From Bacteroidia bacterium (GTDB lineage: Bacteria > Bacteroidota > Bacteroidia > Flavobacteriales > Flavobacteriaceae), in assembly GCA_030429955.1 (NCBI GenBank), contig JAUIGO010000017.1, positions 1 through 50,126 on the forward strand: a stretch of 50,126 nucleotides of DNA, read 5' to 3'. Shown piece after piece: positions 16,540 to 24,909 of the stretch. The position numbers were made by a program, and so were the translations under genes. The first letter of the stretch is position 1. Every line of letters begins with the position of its first letter. The notes below the pieces were generated by a model that was given only the letters and a program-made list of their open reading frames with translations, ran no database searches and was not told the DNA's origin.

Positions 16540-17091
16540 TTAATTTTTTATTGAATCCCTTTTAATAATTTTTATTTCAAGAGGTTCCACATCGTTCCAA
16601 GGCGGTTCGTATGATTCTCTTAATGGATTAATTTCATATAAAAATACTTTGCCTTTTTTATTTTTGTCTTTATCTATTAAATAAAATGCTTTTCCCTTGT
16701 TTTTTATATTTTGTTGTATCCAGTCATATATTTTTTCTTTAGAGTATTTTCGTAAAATCTTCCTTAAAAATCTATTTGTGATAATTACATCCTTATGTGT
16801 TTTAAAAAATTCATTACTTTTTACCTTTCTGTCTGCTAGTTTACCAATATCAAAATCATCAAAATTTAAATACTTACTTACGCTGAATCTTAAATCAAAT
16901 TCCTTGTTTAATTTAAATTCATAAAAAGTGATTGGCCCAAAACGAGTATTCAAATCACTGATTCTTTTATTTTCCAATTTCCCTCCTTTATAATAAATAT
17001 AAATAGTGTCGGTATTTTTTATCCTACCAACATTTTGAGAAAAACAAAACTGAAAAAAAAATAAATATATTAATACTACATGTTTTATCAT
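16540..17091 (-). CDS. Secreted hypothetical protein, 183 aa
   Basis: I do not recognise this protein. A signal peptide is clear at 1-19 (MIKHVVLIYLFFFQFCFSQ), so it should enter the periplasm or go outside. The mature part is basic, lysine-rich and without cysteines, with short beta-prone stretches (TDTIYIYYKGGKLENK; KAFYLIDKDKNKKGKVFLYE). It starts 11 bp after the stop of the HExxH lipoprotein gene, so both are very likely one transcript, and its expression may follow that gene's phase state only through transcriptional polarity. A partner, inhibitor or substrate role is possible; nothing in the sequence proves it. Confidence 0.8.
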   Translation of the reverse strand: MIKHVVLIYLFFFQFCFSQNVGRIKNTDTIYIYYKGGKLENKRISDLNTRFGPITFYEFKLNKEFDLRFSVSKYLNFDDFDIGKLADRKVKSNEFFKTHKDVIITNRFLRKILRKYSKEKIYDWIQQNIKNKGKAFYLIDKDKNKKGKVFLYEINPLRESYEPPWNDVEPLEIKIIKRDSIKN

Positions 17092-17102
17092 TATTTGTGA
17101 AT

Positions 17103-18917
17103 TTAATTACAATTTTTAGTAAAATAATCGTCAATATACTCTTGATAATCTTCATAAATAAAATTCTGCGCAGGATTATTTGCTATTTCTGAAATAAAGC
17201 TTGTGGTTGAATTTAGACCAGTATAACTAATATTGGTAAAACAATCATTCCAATTCCACATTTGATTAATCCCCAACGAAGTATTTGAAACAACATGCTC
17301 TTCAGCATTAGTTTGATGGTCTTGAGGAATTAACTCATCTTTAATTTCTGTAAGTATTTGCTGCATTGTAGGGATTAGGTAATCAAATATAAACTCATGC
17401 TGTTCTTGTGTAGCTGAGCAAGAGCCATCATAATATTCATTTATTAAATCTCCTAATAATTGATTATTTAATATATCTAAATTTGCTCCGTCTTCACAAC
17501 TGTATTTTTTCACATAAAGAAAAGCATGAATTGCTTCGTGTATAATATTTCTAGCAATTTCGAGTATAGGTTCTGCAGCTGTACTAGCAGATTTTAAGTG
17601 ATTTTTATTTATACGAATAAGCAAGTTAAGGTTTAATATACCATCAACTAAACCCCCAGGATTTGGTTGCTCACCACCTGTTACACCACCAATATTATCT
17701 GGCAAAGTGTCATCAAGTTTAAATTTAACATGTAGTCTTGTATTATCACCAAAGGTATCAATAAACAATTTTTTAAATGTAGGTGATTTAGTCAACTTAT
17801 TATAAATACATATAAACTTTACTTTTTCGGATTCAGGATTAAGAATAGTTGGTTTAACAAGTTCTAAGTCCACATTAAATGGGGATTCAAAACTTTCTTC
17901 TAAATCTACTTTCTTGTTTAATGCTAAATCTCGAATAGTACTTTCAGCAAATTCTTTTGCTTCATCTGTCCACTCATTATCAAAAGGGTTTTCATGTAGC
18001 TCTAAGAACTCAAAAATATCTATTACAAAATCTTCATTATCATCTTCTCCTATCCATTCGATAGCTTGTGGTGATAAATCAAGATGATGTTTTAAAGCTG
18101 TTCTTGCTCTAAATATTAAATCTGCATTAATGCCAACACCTCCTTCTGGATCTGGGCAGTCTGGGCAATCATCCTCAACTGTCCTGTCTGTACTGGTAGC
18201 TCCATTATTTGCACCATAAACTTCAATAATAATAGTGTCACAATCACAGCCTTCACCATTATCACTCATAATTTCGGCTTCTGAATGGTTAGGGTGGCAA
18301 CCACAATGTATTTGTATATTACCATCACCATCTGAACCACCAGTGCCATCACCAGTTCCTCCTGTGCTACCATCTCCAACTGATCCATTAGCACTTCCAC
18401 CTCCATTTCCTCCATTAAAAGTCTCCTCAACACATGAGATTGGGTCACCAACTTCATCAAATTGTGGTGGACATAAGGTTTCGACTCTATCAAATTCACC
18501 AAGGGCAAAAAAATCGGTATACTTATGCACTGCTATTTTTCCTATAAAACTCCTTATATCAAAATCATTTGAGATAAATTGATCTAGATAAGCTTCATCA
18601 CAGCTATATCTTATAACATAAGGTGTAAGAACTTCACCTAAAGGTGTTTCACCAACCACTAAATTGTAAAAAGTGTTTGAAGGTGTGTCAGGAAACCTAA
18701 ACTGAAATGAATAATTGGCATTGTTTAAAGTATCAATAACTTCCAATATGTTTTCAGTATCAATAATAGCTTGATTAGAGCCTTCTGTTCTATTAAAAAC
18801 TTCAGGGTTTAGTTTTTCAATAACTTGTTGTTCAATCTTCGGGATTTCATTAAGTGAAACTTTTCTTTGCTTGTACAAAGTTTTTAAAGCAGTTTCCTGT
18901 TCTTGAACAGTGGGCAA
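17103..18917 (-). CDS. Putative surface lipoprotein with HExxH motif; translation start out of frame (phase OFF)
   Basis: The longest frame with a conventional start begins at TTG 18917 (604 aa), but the same frame continues upstream as VLLFFILIAFVNC then QKED: a hydrophobic segment, a lipobox-like cysteine (codon at 18932) and a match to the Bacteroidota lipoprotein export signal (Lys plus two acidic residues after the cysteine). No ATG, GTG or TTG exists in this frame upstream of 18917. The only good ATG, at 19083, is one base out of frame because of a 7-bp tandem repeat. Counting from the TTG, residues 168-200 are a Gly/Ser/Asp-rich linker, Cys pairs lie at 205-227 and 251-254, and HEAIH at 460-464 fits a zinc-metalloprotease helix. 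The fold beyond that is not recognised. Confidence 0.75.
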   Translation of the reverse strand: MPTVQEQETALKTLYKQRKVSLNEIPKIEQQVIEKLNPEVFNRTEGSNQAIIDTENILEVIDTLNNANYSFQFRFPDTPSNTFYNLVVGETPLGEVLTPYVIRYSCDEAYLDQFISNDFDIRSFIGKIAVHKYTDFFALGEFDRVETLCPPQFDEVGDPISCVEETFNGGNGGGSANGSVGDGSTGGTGDGTGGSDGDGNIQIHCGCHPNHSEAEIMSDNGEGCDCDTIIIEVYGANNGATSTDRTVEDDCPDCPDPEGGVGINADLIFRARTALKHHLDLSPQAIEWIGEDDNEDFVIDIFEFLELHENPFDNEWTDEAKEFAESTIRDLALNKKVDLEESFESPFNVDLELVKPTILNPESEKVKFICIYNKLTKSPTFKKLFIDTFGDNTRLHVKFKLDDTLPDNIGGVTGGEQPNPGGLVDGILNLNLLIRINKNHLKSASTAAEPILEIARNIIHEAIHAFLYVKKYSCEDGANLDILNNQLLGDLINEYYDGSCSATQEQHEFIFDYLIPTMQQILTEIKDELIPQDHQTNAEEHVVSNTSLGINQMWNWNDCFTNISYTGLNSTTSFISEIANNPAQNFIYEDYQEYIDDYFTKNCN

Positions 18918-18999
18918 ATCTTCTTTTTGGCAGTTTACAAACGCAATGAGGATGAAAAATAATAAAACCCTTGAACTTAGCTTATGCTTTGGTATTTGG

Positions 19000-19074
19000 T
19001 TCTTGGTTCTTGGTTCTTGGTTCTTGGTTCTTGGTTCTTGGTTCTTGGTTCTTGGTTCTTGGTTCTTGGTTCTT
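19000..19074. repeat. Heptanucleotide tandem repeat (TTCTTGG)10 plus a partial copy
   Basis: Ten perfect copies of TTCTTGG at 19000-19069 and a partial copy to 19074; one degenerate copy (TATTTGG) precedes at 18993-18999. On the minus strand the unit is CCAAGAA. Because 7 is not a multiple of 3, all three frames encode the same cycling heptapeptide (NQEPRTK) without stops, so any copy number is translatable and each gain or loss shifts the frame by one. It lies between the ATG at 19083 and the lipobox codon at 18932, as a phase-variation switch would. Confidence 0.95.
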
Positions 19075-19080
19075 AAATAT

Positions 19081-19146
19081 CATAATTTTAAATTTTAGAG
19101 GGATTATCTAATCCTTAAAGCTAACCATTATATAAGCACCAAACAA
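19081..19146 (-). promoter_or_regulatory. Start region of the phase-variable lipoprotein gene: promoter and ATG
   Basis: On the minus strand TTG (19146-19144) is followed after 20 bp by TAGCTTTA (19123-19116), one base off the TAnnTTTG box. The ATG is at 19083-19081, 32 nt beyond the box, with an A-rich leader (AAAATTTAAAATT) typical of this phylum. In the present sequence this ATG reads MIFK, the heptapeptide repeats and then a TAA at 18984-18982, giving a 33-residue dead-end peptide. Confidence 0.5.
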
Positions 19147-19333
19147 TACGTAACTCTACGTATATTTAAATTAGCTTACCTTTTACCGAAGAAACTGGAA
19201 CCTACTTTTATTTAAACGAATTAAATTTTGCTTTCATCTAATAATGACATTTTCTATAAGAATAATGCTACTTTTACTCAAGAATAAAAAAAGAAATTAA
19301 CGTATTATATAGCAATTATTAATTATTTATCCA
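19147..19333. other. Intergenic space without gene
   Basis: The 345 bp between the ATG at 19083 and the clpX stop hold, in order, the lipoprotein promoter, AT-rich sequence with a small TACGTA-ACTC-TACGTA dyad at 19149-19164, and the clpX terminator plus a repeat remnant. I see no open frame of note in the middle. Confidence 0.5.
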
Positions 19334-19362
19334 AAATAAAAAACCACTCAACAGAGTGGTTT
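19334..19362 (-). terminator. Terminator of the clpX transcript
   Basis: On the minus strand AAACCACTC (19362-19354) pairs with GAGTGGTTT (19349-19341) around a 4-nt loop and runs into TTTTATTT. It lies 67 nt past the clpX stop. Confidence 0.88.
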
Positions 19363-19387
19363 CTTAGTTTTATAAGTATCCCATTAA

Positions 19388-19432
19388 GCAGATTACGACG
19401 CTCCATTTTATTACGCTCGCAATGACGTTTAG
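19388..19432. repeat. Interspersed-repeat remnant next to the clpX stop
   Basis: The stretch GCTCGCAATGACGTTT and the preceding ACGACGCTCC read, on the minus strand, as GTCATTGCGAGCGT, a text found again and again in intergenic space of flavobacterial genomes. A similar CGCAATGACAG occurs at 33296-33306. Recognition is from memory of such genomes. Confidence 0.35.
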
Positions 19433-20661
19433 GAAACTGCTTTTAATTTTTTAAGTCTGGTTCTAGTCAGTTTGTCTTCAGCGTAAGCTTTTGTTACATT
19501 CAGCTTTTTCTCATCTGTGCTAGGTAAATTAAACATAGCATCTGTTAAGATTTCTTCACACAACGAACGCAAACCTCTTGCACCTAACTTATACTCAATG
19601 GCTTTTTCAACAATAAAATCTAAAGCTCCATCTGTAATGGTCAATTCAATATCATCCATTGCAAAGAGCTTTACGTATTGCTTTATAATAGCGTTTTTGG
19701 GTTCTGTAAGAATCGCTCTTAGTGTATCTGCATCTAGAGGGTTCATATACGTTAGAACTGGCAAACGACCAATGATTTCTGGAATCAATCCAAAATCTTT
19801 TAAATCTTTTGGTGTGATGTATTGCAACATATTATCTGCATCAATCATGTCTTCATCATGAGCTGCTTTATAACCAATAGCTGACATGTTCAAACGTTTT
19901 GAAATAAAACGCTCTACGCCATCAAAAGCACCACCTGCAATAAATAAGATATTTTCGGTATCAACCTCAATAAATTTTTGGTCTGGATGTTTACGGCCTC
20001 CTTTTGGTGGCACATTTACAGTTGTCCCTTCAAGCAGTTTTAGCAATGCTTGTTGAACACCTTCACCAGAAACGTCTCTTGTGATGGATGGATTATCACT
20101 TTTACGAGCAATTTTATCTATTTCATCAATAAATACAATACCTCGTTCTGCTTTTTCTAAGTTGTAATCTGCTGCTTGTAATAATCGTGTTAAAATACTT
20201 TCAACATCTTCACCAACATAACCAGCCTCCGTTAATACAGTGGCATCAACAATAGCCAAAGGCACATTAAGCATTCTAGCTATGGTTTTTGCCATTAAGG
20301 TTTTTCCTGTTCCTGTTTGGCCAACCATGATGATATTACTTTTTTGAATCTCAATATCATCATCATTTGGTTTTTGCAACAAACGTTTATAATGATTATA
20401 AACTGCCACAGACATCACGCGCTTGGTGTGCTCTTGTCCAATGATGTATTCGTCTAAGAAATTCTTGATTTGAAGTGGTTTTTTCAACATTAATTCTGCT
20501 GAAAGCTCACTACTATCTATTTGTTTAGATTCTTCAATAACAATACCATGTGCTTGCTCAATACAACGATCACATATATGTGCGTCTAATCCAGCAATCA
20601 ATAAATTTGTTTCAGGCTTTTTCCTACCACAAAACGAACATTCTAATTCTTCCTTCGCCAT
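19429..20661 (-). CDS. clpX: ATP-dependent Clp protease ATP-binding subunit ClpX
   Basis: ClpX unfolds tagged proteins and feeds them to ClpP. I choose ATG 20661 ([17 protein letters not shown], 410 aa), the family start; a longer frame to 20688 adds nine residues without support. The zinc-binding domain has Cys 8, 11, 30 and 33. Walker A is GQTGTGKT, Walker B is [12 protein letters not shown], sensor and arginine-finger regions follow ([19 protein letters not shown]), and the substrate-gripping GYVGEDVES loop is intact. It follows clpP by 102 bp on the same strand. The gap contains a run of GGAATTTGGATTTTG-type low-complexity sequence. Confidence 0.98.
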   Translation of the reverse strand: MAKEELECSFCGRKKPETNLLIAGLDAHICDRCIEQAHGIVIEESKQIDSSELSAELMLKKPLQIKNFLDEYIIGQEHTKRVMSVAVYNHYKRLLQKPNDDDIEIQKSNIIMVGQTGTGKTLMAKTIARMLNVPLAIVDATVLTEAGYVGEDVESILTRLLQAADYNLEKAERGIVFIDEIDKIARKSDNPSITRDVSGEGVQQALLKLLEGTTVNVPPKGGRKHPDQKFIEVDTENILFIAGGAFDGVERFISKRLNMSAIGYKAAHDEDMIDADNMLQYITPKDLKDFGLIPEIIGRLPVLTYMNPLDADTLRAILTEPKNAIIKQYVKLFAMDDIELTITDGALDFIVEKAIEYKLGARGLRSLCEEILTDAMFNLPSTDEKKLNVTKAYAEDKLTRTRLKKLKAVS

Positions 20662-20763
20662 AATTCTTTTTAAAATCCCAATATTCAAAATCCAAATTCC
20701 AAGTCAAAAGCTGTTAAGAATGAAATTTACTTTTTAAATGAATGTTGAGCTTATTACTATTTT

Positions 20764-21438
20764 TTAGTTACGTGATAGAATTTCATCTATCATTCCATAT
20801 TCCAGAGCTTTATCAGCTTTCATCCAGTAATCACGATCACTGTCTGCATAGACTTTGTCGTAATCTTGCCCTGAATGTTTACTTATAATTTTATATAACT
20901 CTTCTTTAAGTGTTAATATTTCACGAGCTGTAATTTCAATATCACTTGCTTGACCTTGAGCACCACCTAAAGGTTGATGAATCATGACACGCGAATGGGT
21001 TAAACCACTTCGTTTTCCTTTTGCTCCAGCACATAGCAATACAGCTCCCATAGATGCTGCCATTCCTGTACAAATCGTTGCAACATCAGGTTTAATGAGT
21101 TGCATGGTATCGTAAATGCCTAAACCTGCATAAACACTTCCTCCTGGTGAGTTGATGTATATTTGAATATCTTTAGACGAGTCTGTACTCTCTAAAAACA
21201 ACAATTGTGCTTGTATGATATTAGCAACCTGATCATTTATTCCGGTTCCCATGAAAATGATTCTGTCCATCATCAATCTTGAGAATACATCAAAAATTGC
21301 GATGTTCATTTGACGTTCTTCAATGATATTTGGTGTCAAGTTTGTTGGGTACATACTACTTATAATTTTGTTGTAATATGTACTGCTTATACCTTGGTCT
21401 TTTATTGCAAATTTTTCGAATTCTTTTCCGTAATCCAT
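20764..21438 (-). CDS. clpP: ATP-dependent Clp protease proteolytic subunit ClpP
   Basis: The 224-aa serine peptidase of the Clp barrel. The catalytic Ser is in GMAASMGAVLL, the His in SRVMIHQPLGG, and the Asp in the following ITAREILTLKEELY/ DRDYW part. The N-terminal 35 residues (DYGKEFEKFAIKDQGISSTY) are the propeptide-like extension usual in Bacteroidota. It is flanked by tig upstream and clpX downstream, the conserved tig-clpP-clpX order. A hairpin with T run separates it from tig, so clpPX levels can differ from tig. Confidence 0.98.
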   Translation of the reverse strand: MDYGKEFEKFAIKDQGISSTYYNKIISSMYPTNLTPNIIEERQMNIAIFDVFSRLMMDRIIFMGTGINDQVANIIQAQLLFLESTDSSKDIQIYINSPGGSVYAGLGIYDTMQLIKPDVATICTGMAASMGAVLLCAGAKGKRSGLTHSRVMIHQPLGGAQGQASDIEITAREILTLKEELYKIISKHSGQDYDKVYADSDRDYWMKADKALEYGMIDEILSRN

Positions 21439-21463
21439 ATTTGTTTTTTGATGTAATGATTAA

Positions 21464-21499
21464 AATAAAAAAAGCGTTGAAAACTTACGATTTCAACGC
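21464..21499 (-). terminator. Terminator or attenuator between tig and clpP
   Basis: On the minus strand GCGTTGAAA (21499-21491) pairs with TTTCAACGC (21482-21474) around an 8-nt loop and is followed by seven T. It lies 24 nt after the tig stop and 26 nt before the clpP start region. Confidence 0.8.
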
Positions 21500-21522
21500 C
21501 TAAATATAGTGATTTTTTAAAA

Positions 21523-22848
21523 CTATGAACCGTAAACTTCCTTAACAAAATTATCATACGACAACTCCTTGATTTTAAGGTTCGCATTTTCTTTATAGAA
21601 CGCCAATAGTTTCTGACTCGTTAATTGCTCAGATAAACGTTTTACTTCTTCTTGGTTTGATAATACTCTTGCAGCAATATCATCAAGTTCTTTTTCTGTA
21701 GGATTCATCTGTCCAAATTGAGCCATTTGTCCTTTGATCATTTGTTTTGAAAAATCTTTCAACTCATCAAAATTAACTTGAAGGTTATTTTCGGTAATTA
21801 ATTTTCCTTCAATTAACTGATAACGCATGCTTTTTTCTGACTTCTCATACTCTTCTTTAGCTTGAGCGTCATCTAACATTTCTTCTCCAGCTGTTTGAAT
21901 CCATTTTTGCAAGAAGCTTGCAGGTAAATCAAACTTTGTGTTTTCAACTAAATACTCAGTAACGTCATTCAATAATTTCTGATCTGATTGTTGAACAAAT
22001 TGCTTTTCGGCATCTTCTTTTATCTTAGCTTTAAGCTCAGTCACTGAAGTTACATTGCCTTTTCCGAAAAGTTTATCAAAAAATTCTTGGTCTAAGTCTG
22101 CTAATTCACGTGCATTTACTTCTGTAATTTCAAATGTGACTTCAATATCAAGTCCATGAGCATCATCATGAGGTACTTTTAAGTAATTCATTAAATCGTG
22201 ATCATCATCAAATAAGCCTTTGGTTTTTAAAGTAATCACATCGCCTACTTTAGCACCAACAAACTTTTTAGCAGTAGCTTTTCCTTTAAACTTATCTAAA
22301 GTGATTGTTGTAGAATTTTCAATATTTTTATCTTCATTTTTGAAAATTCCTGTGATTTCATCTCCTTCAGCAACTTCTTTCTTTGCCACAATTTTACCAT
22401 ACTGCTTTTGAATATGCTTAACTTGATCGTTAATCATTTTATCATCAGCAACAATTTTGTAATGTGTAATTGGCTTTTTTGATTTTAGGCTTACCTCAAA
22501 CTCAGGAGCTAAACCTAATTCAAATTCAAAAGAAAAACTATCAGCATCCCAATCAAGATCATCTTGTGCTTTTGGCAACGGATTACCCAAAACATCTAGC
22601 TTTTCTTCAACCAAATATTTCCCTAATGCATCTTGAAGTAATTTATTCACTTCATCAATCAATACTGCTTTTCCATATTGCTTTTTAACCATTCCCATTG
22701 GTACGTGACCTTTTCTAAATCCAGGAATGTTGGCTGTTTTACGATAGTCTGTTAAGATTTTCTCAACTTTATCGCTATAGTCATCTTTTGAGATATCTAC
22801 TTTAACAACAGCGTTTAGCGTATCAATATTTTCTCTTGTAATATTCAT
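21523..22848 (-). CDS. tig: Trigger factor
   Basis: The ribosome-bound chaperone for nascent chains, 441 aa. The N-terminal ribosome-binding domain has the signature IPGFRKGHVPMGMVKKQYG (the usual GFRxGxxP loop) at about residues 40-58. A reduced peptidyl-prolyl isomerase-like domain follows (about 150-235; GDEITGIFKN, FVGAKVGDVITL), and the C-terminal helical cradle makes up the rest. Start ATG 22848 is 24 nt from a near-perfect promoter. First gene of the tig-clpP-clpX group. Confidence 0.97.
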   Translation of the reverse strand: MNITRENIDTLNAVVKVDISKDDYSDKVEKILTDYRKTANIPGFRKGHVPMGMVKKQYGKAVLIDEVNKLLQDALGKYLVEEKLDVLGNPLPKAQDDLDWDADSFSFEFELGLAPEFEVSLKSKKPITHYKIVADDKMINDQVKHIQKQYGKIVAKKEVAEGDEITGIFKNEDKNIENSTTITLDKFKGKATAKKFVGAKVGDVITLKTKGLFDDDHDLMNYLKVPHDDAHGLDIEVTFEITEVNARELADLDQEFFDKLFGKGNVTSVTELKAKIKEDAEKQFVQQSDQKLLNDVTEYLVENTKFDLPASFLQKWIQTAGEEMLDDAQAKEEYEKSEKSMRYQLIEGKLITENNLQVNFDELKDFSKQMIKGQMAQFGQMNPTEKELDDIAARVLSNQEEVKRLSEQLTSQKLLAFYKENANLKIKELSYDNFVKEVYGS

Positions 22849-22871
22849 TTTATTGTAATAAAAATTGGGCG

Positions 22872-22902
22872 CAAAAGTACAATATTTTTGCCACTCAACA
22901 AA
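22872..22902 (-). promoter_or_regulatory. Promoter of the tig-clpP-clpX group
   Basis: Minus strand: TTTG (22902-22899), 19 bp, TACTTTTG (22879-22872). This is an exact match to the flavobacterial primary-sigma consensus with the ideal spacing. The tig ATG is 23 nt further on, so the leader is short. Confidence 0.85.
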
Positions 22903-22922
22903 GTTTTAATTTTGAAGAATTA

Positions 22923-23276
22923 CTAAGAGGTCTTTTCTTCTTTTATTAACGAATGAAAAATGGATTGAAGTATGGAAAGTAGGATGCTAAATAGAATAGC
23001 TGTCCAGATACTTGACACTCCAAAACCATCAATTAGTTTATCTGCCAATAATATGATTAAAGCATTGATAACCAACAAAAATAGGCCTAAGGTTAAAATG
23101 GTAATTGGTAAGGTGAAAATAATCAATAACGGTTTTACCAATACGTTTAAAATGGCCAAAACTAAAGCTACAATTAATGGTGTTGTAAAGGAGTCGTCTA
23201 ACGAGACTCCTGGCAAAAGCTTTGCAAGGATGATAACTGCAATAGCTGTGAGTACTAATTTTATTATTGTTTTCAT
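22923..23276 (-). CDS. Small phage-holin-family IV membrane protein
   Basis: A 117-aa protein with four hydrophobic segments, matching the four-helix holin superfamily IV layout (LVLTAIAVIILAKLLPGVSL, then LKPLLIIFTLPITILTLGL and the closing segment). The pattern LPGVxxDDxxTPLIVALVL is typical. Such genes are common single chromosomal genes in Bacteroidota and are not by themselves evidence of a prophage; no phage genes are near. Function is unknown. Confidence 0.85.
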   Translation of the reverse strand: MKTIIKLVLTAIAVIILAKLLPGVSLDDSFTTPLIVALVLAILNVLVKPLLIIFTLPITILTLGLFLLVINALIILLADKLIDGFGVSSIWTAILFSILLSILQSIFHSLIKEEKTS

Positions 23277-23335
23277 TTGTTAATATTTATTGTTTTTTAA
23301 GTAGATGTTAATATCTATAAAGTTACAAATAAATT

Positions 23336-24103
23336 CTAATAACCAAGAAAGCGCATAACGCTATCATAAAAATCATCAGGATTTTCTGCATGTAACCAAT
23401 GCCCTGCATTAGCAATAGTTTCAATGGTAGAATTTGGGAATTGCATTTTTATTAAAGCAGCATCATTTAGTGCAATGTATTCTGATTTATCACCTCTTAA
23501 AAAAAGCGTGTCGCCAGAAAATGTATTTGAAATTGGTAAGGCTTCACCAACTTCTGCGACGTTGTTTTTGAGGACTTCTAAATTCATCCGAAAACCTAGT
23601 TTTCCTTTTTCAGCCCAATAGAGGTTTTTAAGTAAAAACTGTCGAGTTCCAAAATCTGAAACATAATGGCTTAATACTTTATCTGCTTCAGTTCTACTTT
23701 TAAGTGCATCAAAATCTAAACTTGATAAGCCTTCTAAAATTTGGTCGTGATGTATTGGATAAAATCGAGGTGAAATATCAGCAACTATTAATTTTGAAAC
23801 TATTTCAGGATATGTGGTTGCAAAAAGCATGGCTGTTTTTCCTCCCATAGAATGGCCAAGTAAAATAACATTGTTTAATTGATGATGGTCACAATACTGC
23901 TTTAAATCTTCAACTAAAACTTCATAATTAAATTCATCATCGTGAAAGCTCCGACCATGATTTCGTTGATCGATAAGGTGCACTTGATAATTGTTTTCGG
24001 CAAACTTATTGCCAAGTGTTTTCCAATTATCACTCATCCCTAAAAAACCATGCAGAATTAAAAACGGCATGCCTTCTCCAATAATGTTCGAGTGTAATAT
24101 CAT
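23336..24103 (-). CDS. Alpha/beta-fold hydrolase (YbfF-like)
   Basis: A 255-aa alpha/beta hydrolase of the esterase type. The oxyanion stretch is LILHGFLGMSDNWK, the nucleophile elbow is GHSMGGKTAM, the acid is likely in LFLRGDKSEYI and the His is in NAGHWLHAENPDDFY. The order and spacing match the YbfF group of short-chain acyl esterases. The gene starts at the base after the pdxJ stop, so the two are one transcript. The natural substrate is not known. Confidence 0.9.
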   Translation of the reverse strand: MILHSNIIGEGMPFLILHGFLGMSDNWKTLGNKFAENNYQVHLIDQRNHGRSFHDDEFNYEVLVEDLKQYCDHHQLNNVILLGHSMGGKTAMLFATTYPEIVSKLIVADISPRFYPIHHDQILEGLSSLDFDALKSRTEADKVLSHYVSDFGTRQFLLKNLYWAEKGKLGFRMNLEVLKNNVAEVGEALPISNTFSGDTLFLRGDKSEYIALNDAALIKMQFPNSTIETIANAGHWLHAENPDDFYDSVMRFLGY

Positions 24104-24817
24104 TTATTTGAGCTTGTGTAAATACATTTGCACTACGTTTTCAATGCCTAGATATAGACTCTCAGAGATTAAGGCATGACCTATTGAAACTTCGAGCAAT
24201 CCAGGGATATTGTCTTTGAAAAATTTAATATTATCTAATGATAAATCGTGTCCAGCATTAACACCAAGACCCAATTCATTTGATAGCAATGCGCATTCTG
24301 TATAAGGATTGATGGCTTTTTTATTTCCTAAACTGTACTGATATGCATAAGCTTCAGTATACAATTCTATTCTATCAGTTCCAGTCGCTTTTGCGCCTTC
24401 AACTTGTTTTAAATCTGGATCCAAAAAAATAGATGTTCTAATGTTATTCCGTTTAAATTCTGAGATAACTTCGGTTAAAAAATCTTTGTGTTTTAAAGTA
24501 TCCCAACCAGCGTTACTTGTAATAGCATCAACAGCGTCAGGCACCAAAGTAACTTGTGTTGGCTTTATCCTTAAAACCATATCTACAAATTTTGGAATTG
24601 GATTCCCTTCAATGTTATATTCTGTGTAAACAATTGGCTTTAAATCAAAGGCATCTTGATACCTAATATGTCGCTCATCTGGTCTTGGATGTATGGTAAC
24701 ACCTTCCGCCCCAAATTCTTGAACATCTTTAGCAAATTGCACTACGTTTGGTGTATTACCTCCTCGTGAGTTTCTTAAAGTGGCAATCTTATTAATATTA
24801 ACACTAAGTTTTGTCAT
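24104..24817 (-). CDS. pdxJ: Pyridoxine 5'-phosphate synthase PdxJ
   Basis: PdxJ condenses 1-deoxyxylulose 5-phosphate with 3-amino-2-oxopropyl phosphate in the DXP-dependent route to vitamin B6. I choose ATG 24817 (MTKLSVNINKIATLRNSRGG, 237 aa). The TIM-barrel signatures are visible: GAEGVTIHPRPDERHIRYQD, the ELYTEAYAYQY stretch and GVNAGHDLSLDNIKFF. Family length is normal. It is followed without a gap by the hydrolase gene. Confidence 0.97.
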   Translation of the reverse strand: MTKLSVNINKIATLRNSRGGNTPNVVQFAKDVQEFGAEGVTIHPRPDERHIRYQDAFDLKPIVYTEYNIEGNPIPKFVDMVLRIKPTQVTLVPDAVDAITSNAGWDTLKHKDFLTEVISEFKRNNIRTSIFLDPDLKQVEGAKATGTDRIELYTEAYAYQYSLGNKKAINPYTECALLSNELGLGVNAGHDLSLDNIKFFKDNIPGLLEVSIGHALISESLYLGIENVVQMYLHKLK

Positions 24818-24909
24818 GAAATCCTTTTTTGTAAAACGCAAAAATACAAAGTAAGTTAAGCTTATTGTACGTTTTTTTGATTAATTTGCAACAAGAAACA
24901 TTTACTTCT

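Noticed and set aside
19000..19074. CRISPR-like array
   Set aside because: The repeats are 7 bp, contiguous and without spacers: a simple tandem repeat.
18910..19098. Plus-strand 62-residue frame with a repeating FLVLGSW peptide
   Set aside because: It is only the reverse reading of the TTCTTGG tract; a 7-bp repeat gives a stop-free cyclic peptide in every frame. No start signals or homologous protein type support it.
21402..21587. 61-residue frame between tig and clpP
   Set aside because: It crosses the tig end, a terminator hairpin and the clpP start in another frame.
22923..23276. Holin-family gene as a sign of a prophage
   Set aside because: It is isolated among housekeeping genes; no integrase, capsid, terminase or lysin gene is near, and this family is common as a chromosomal single gene.
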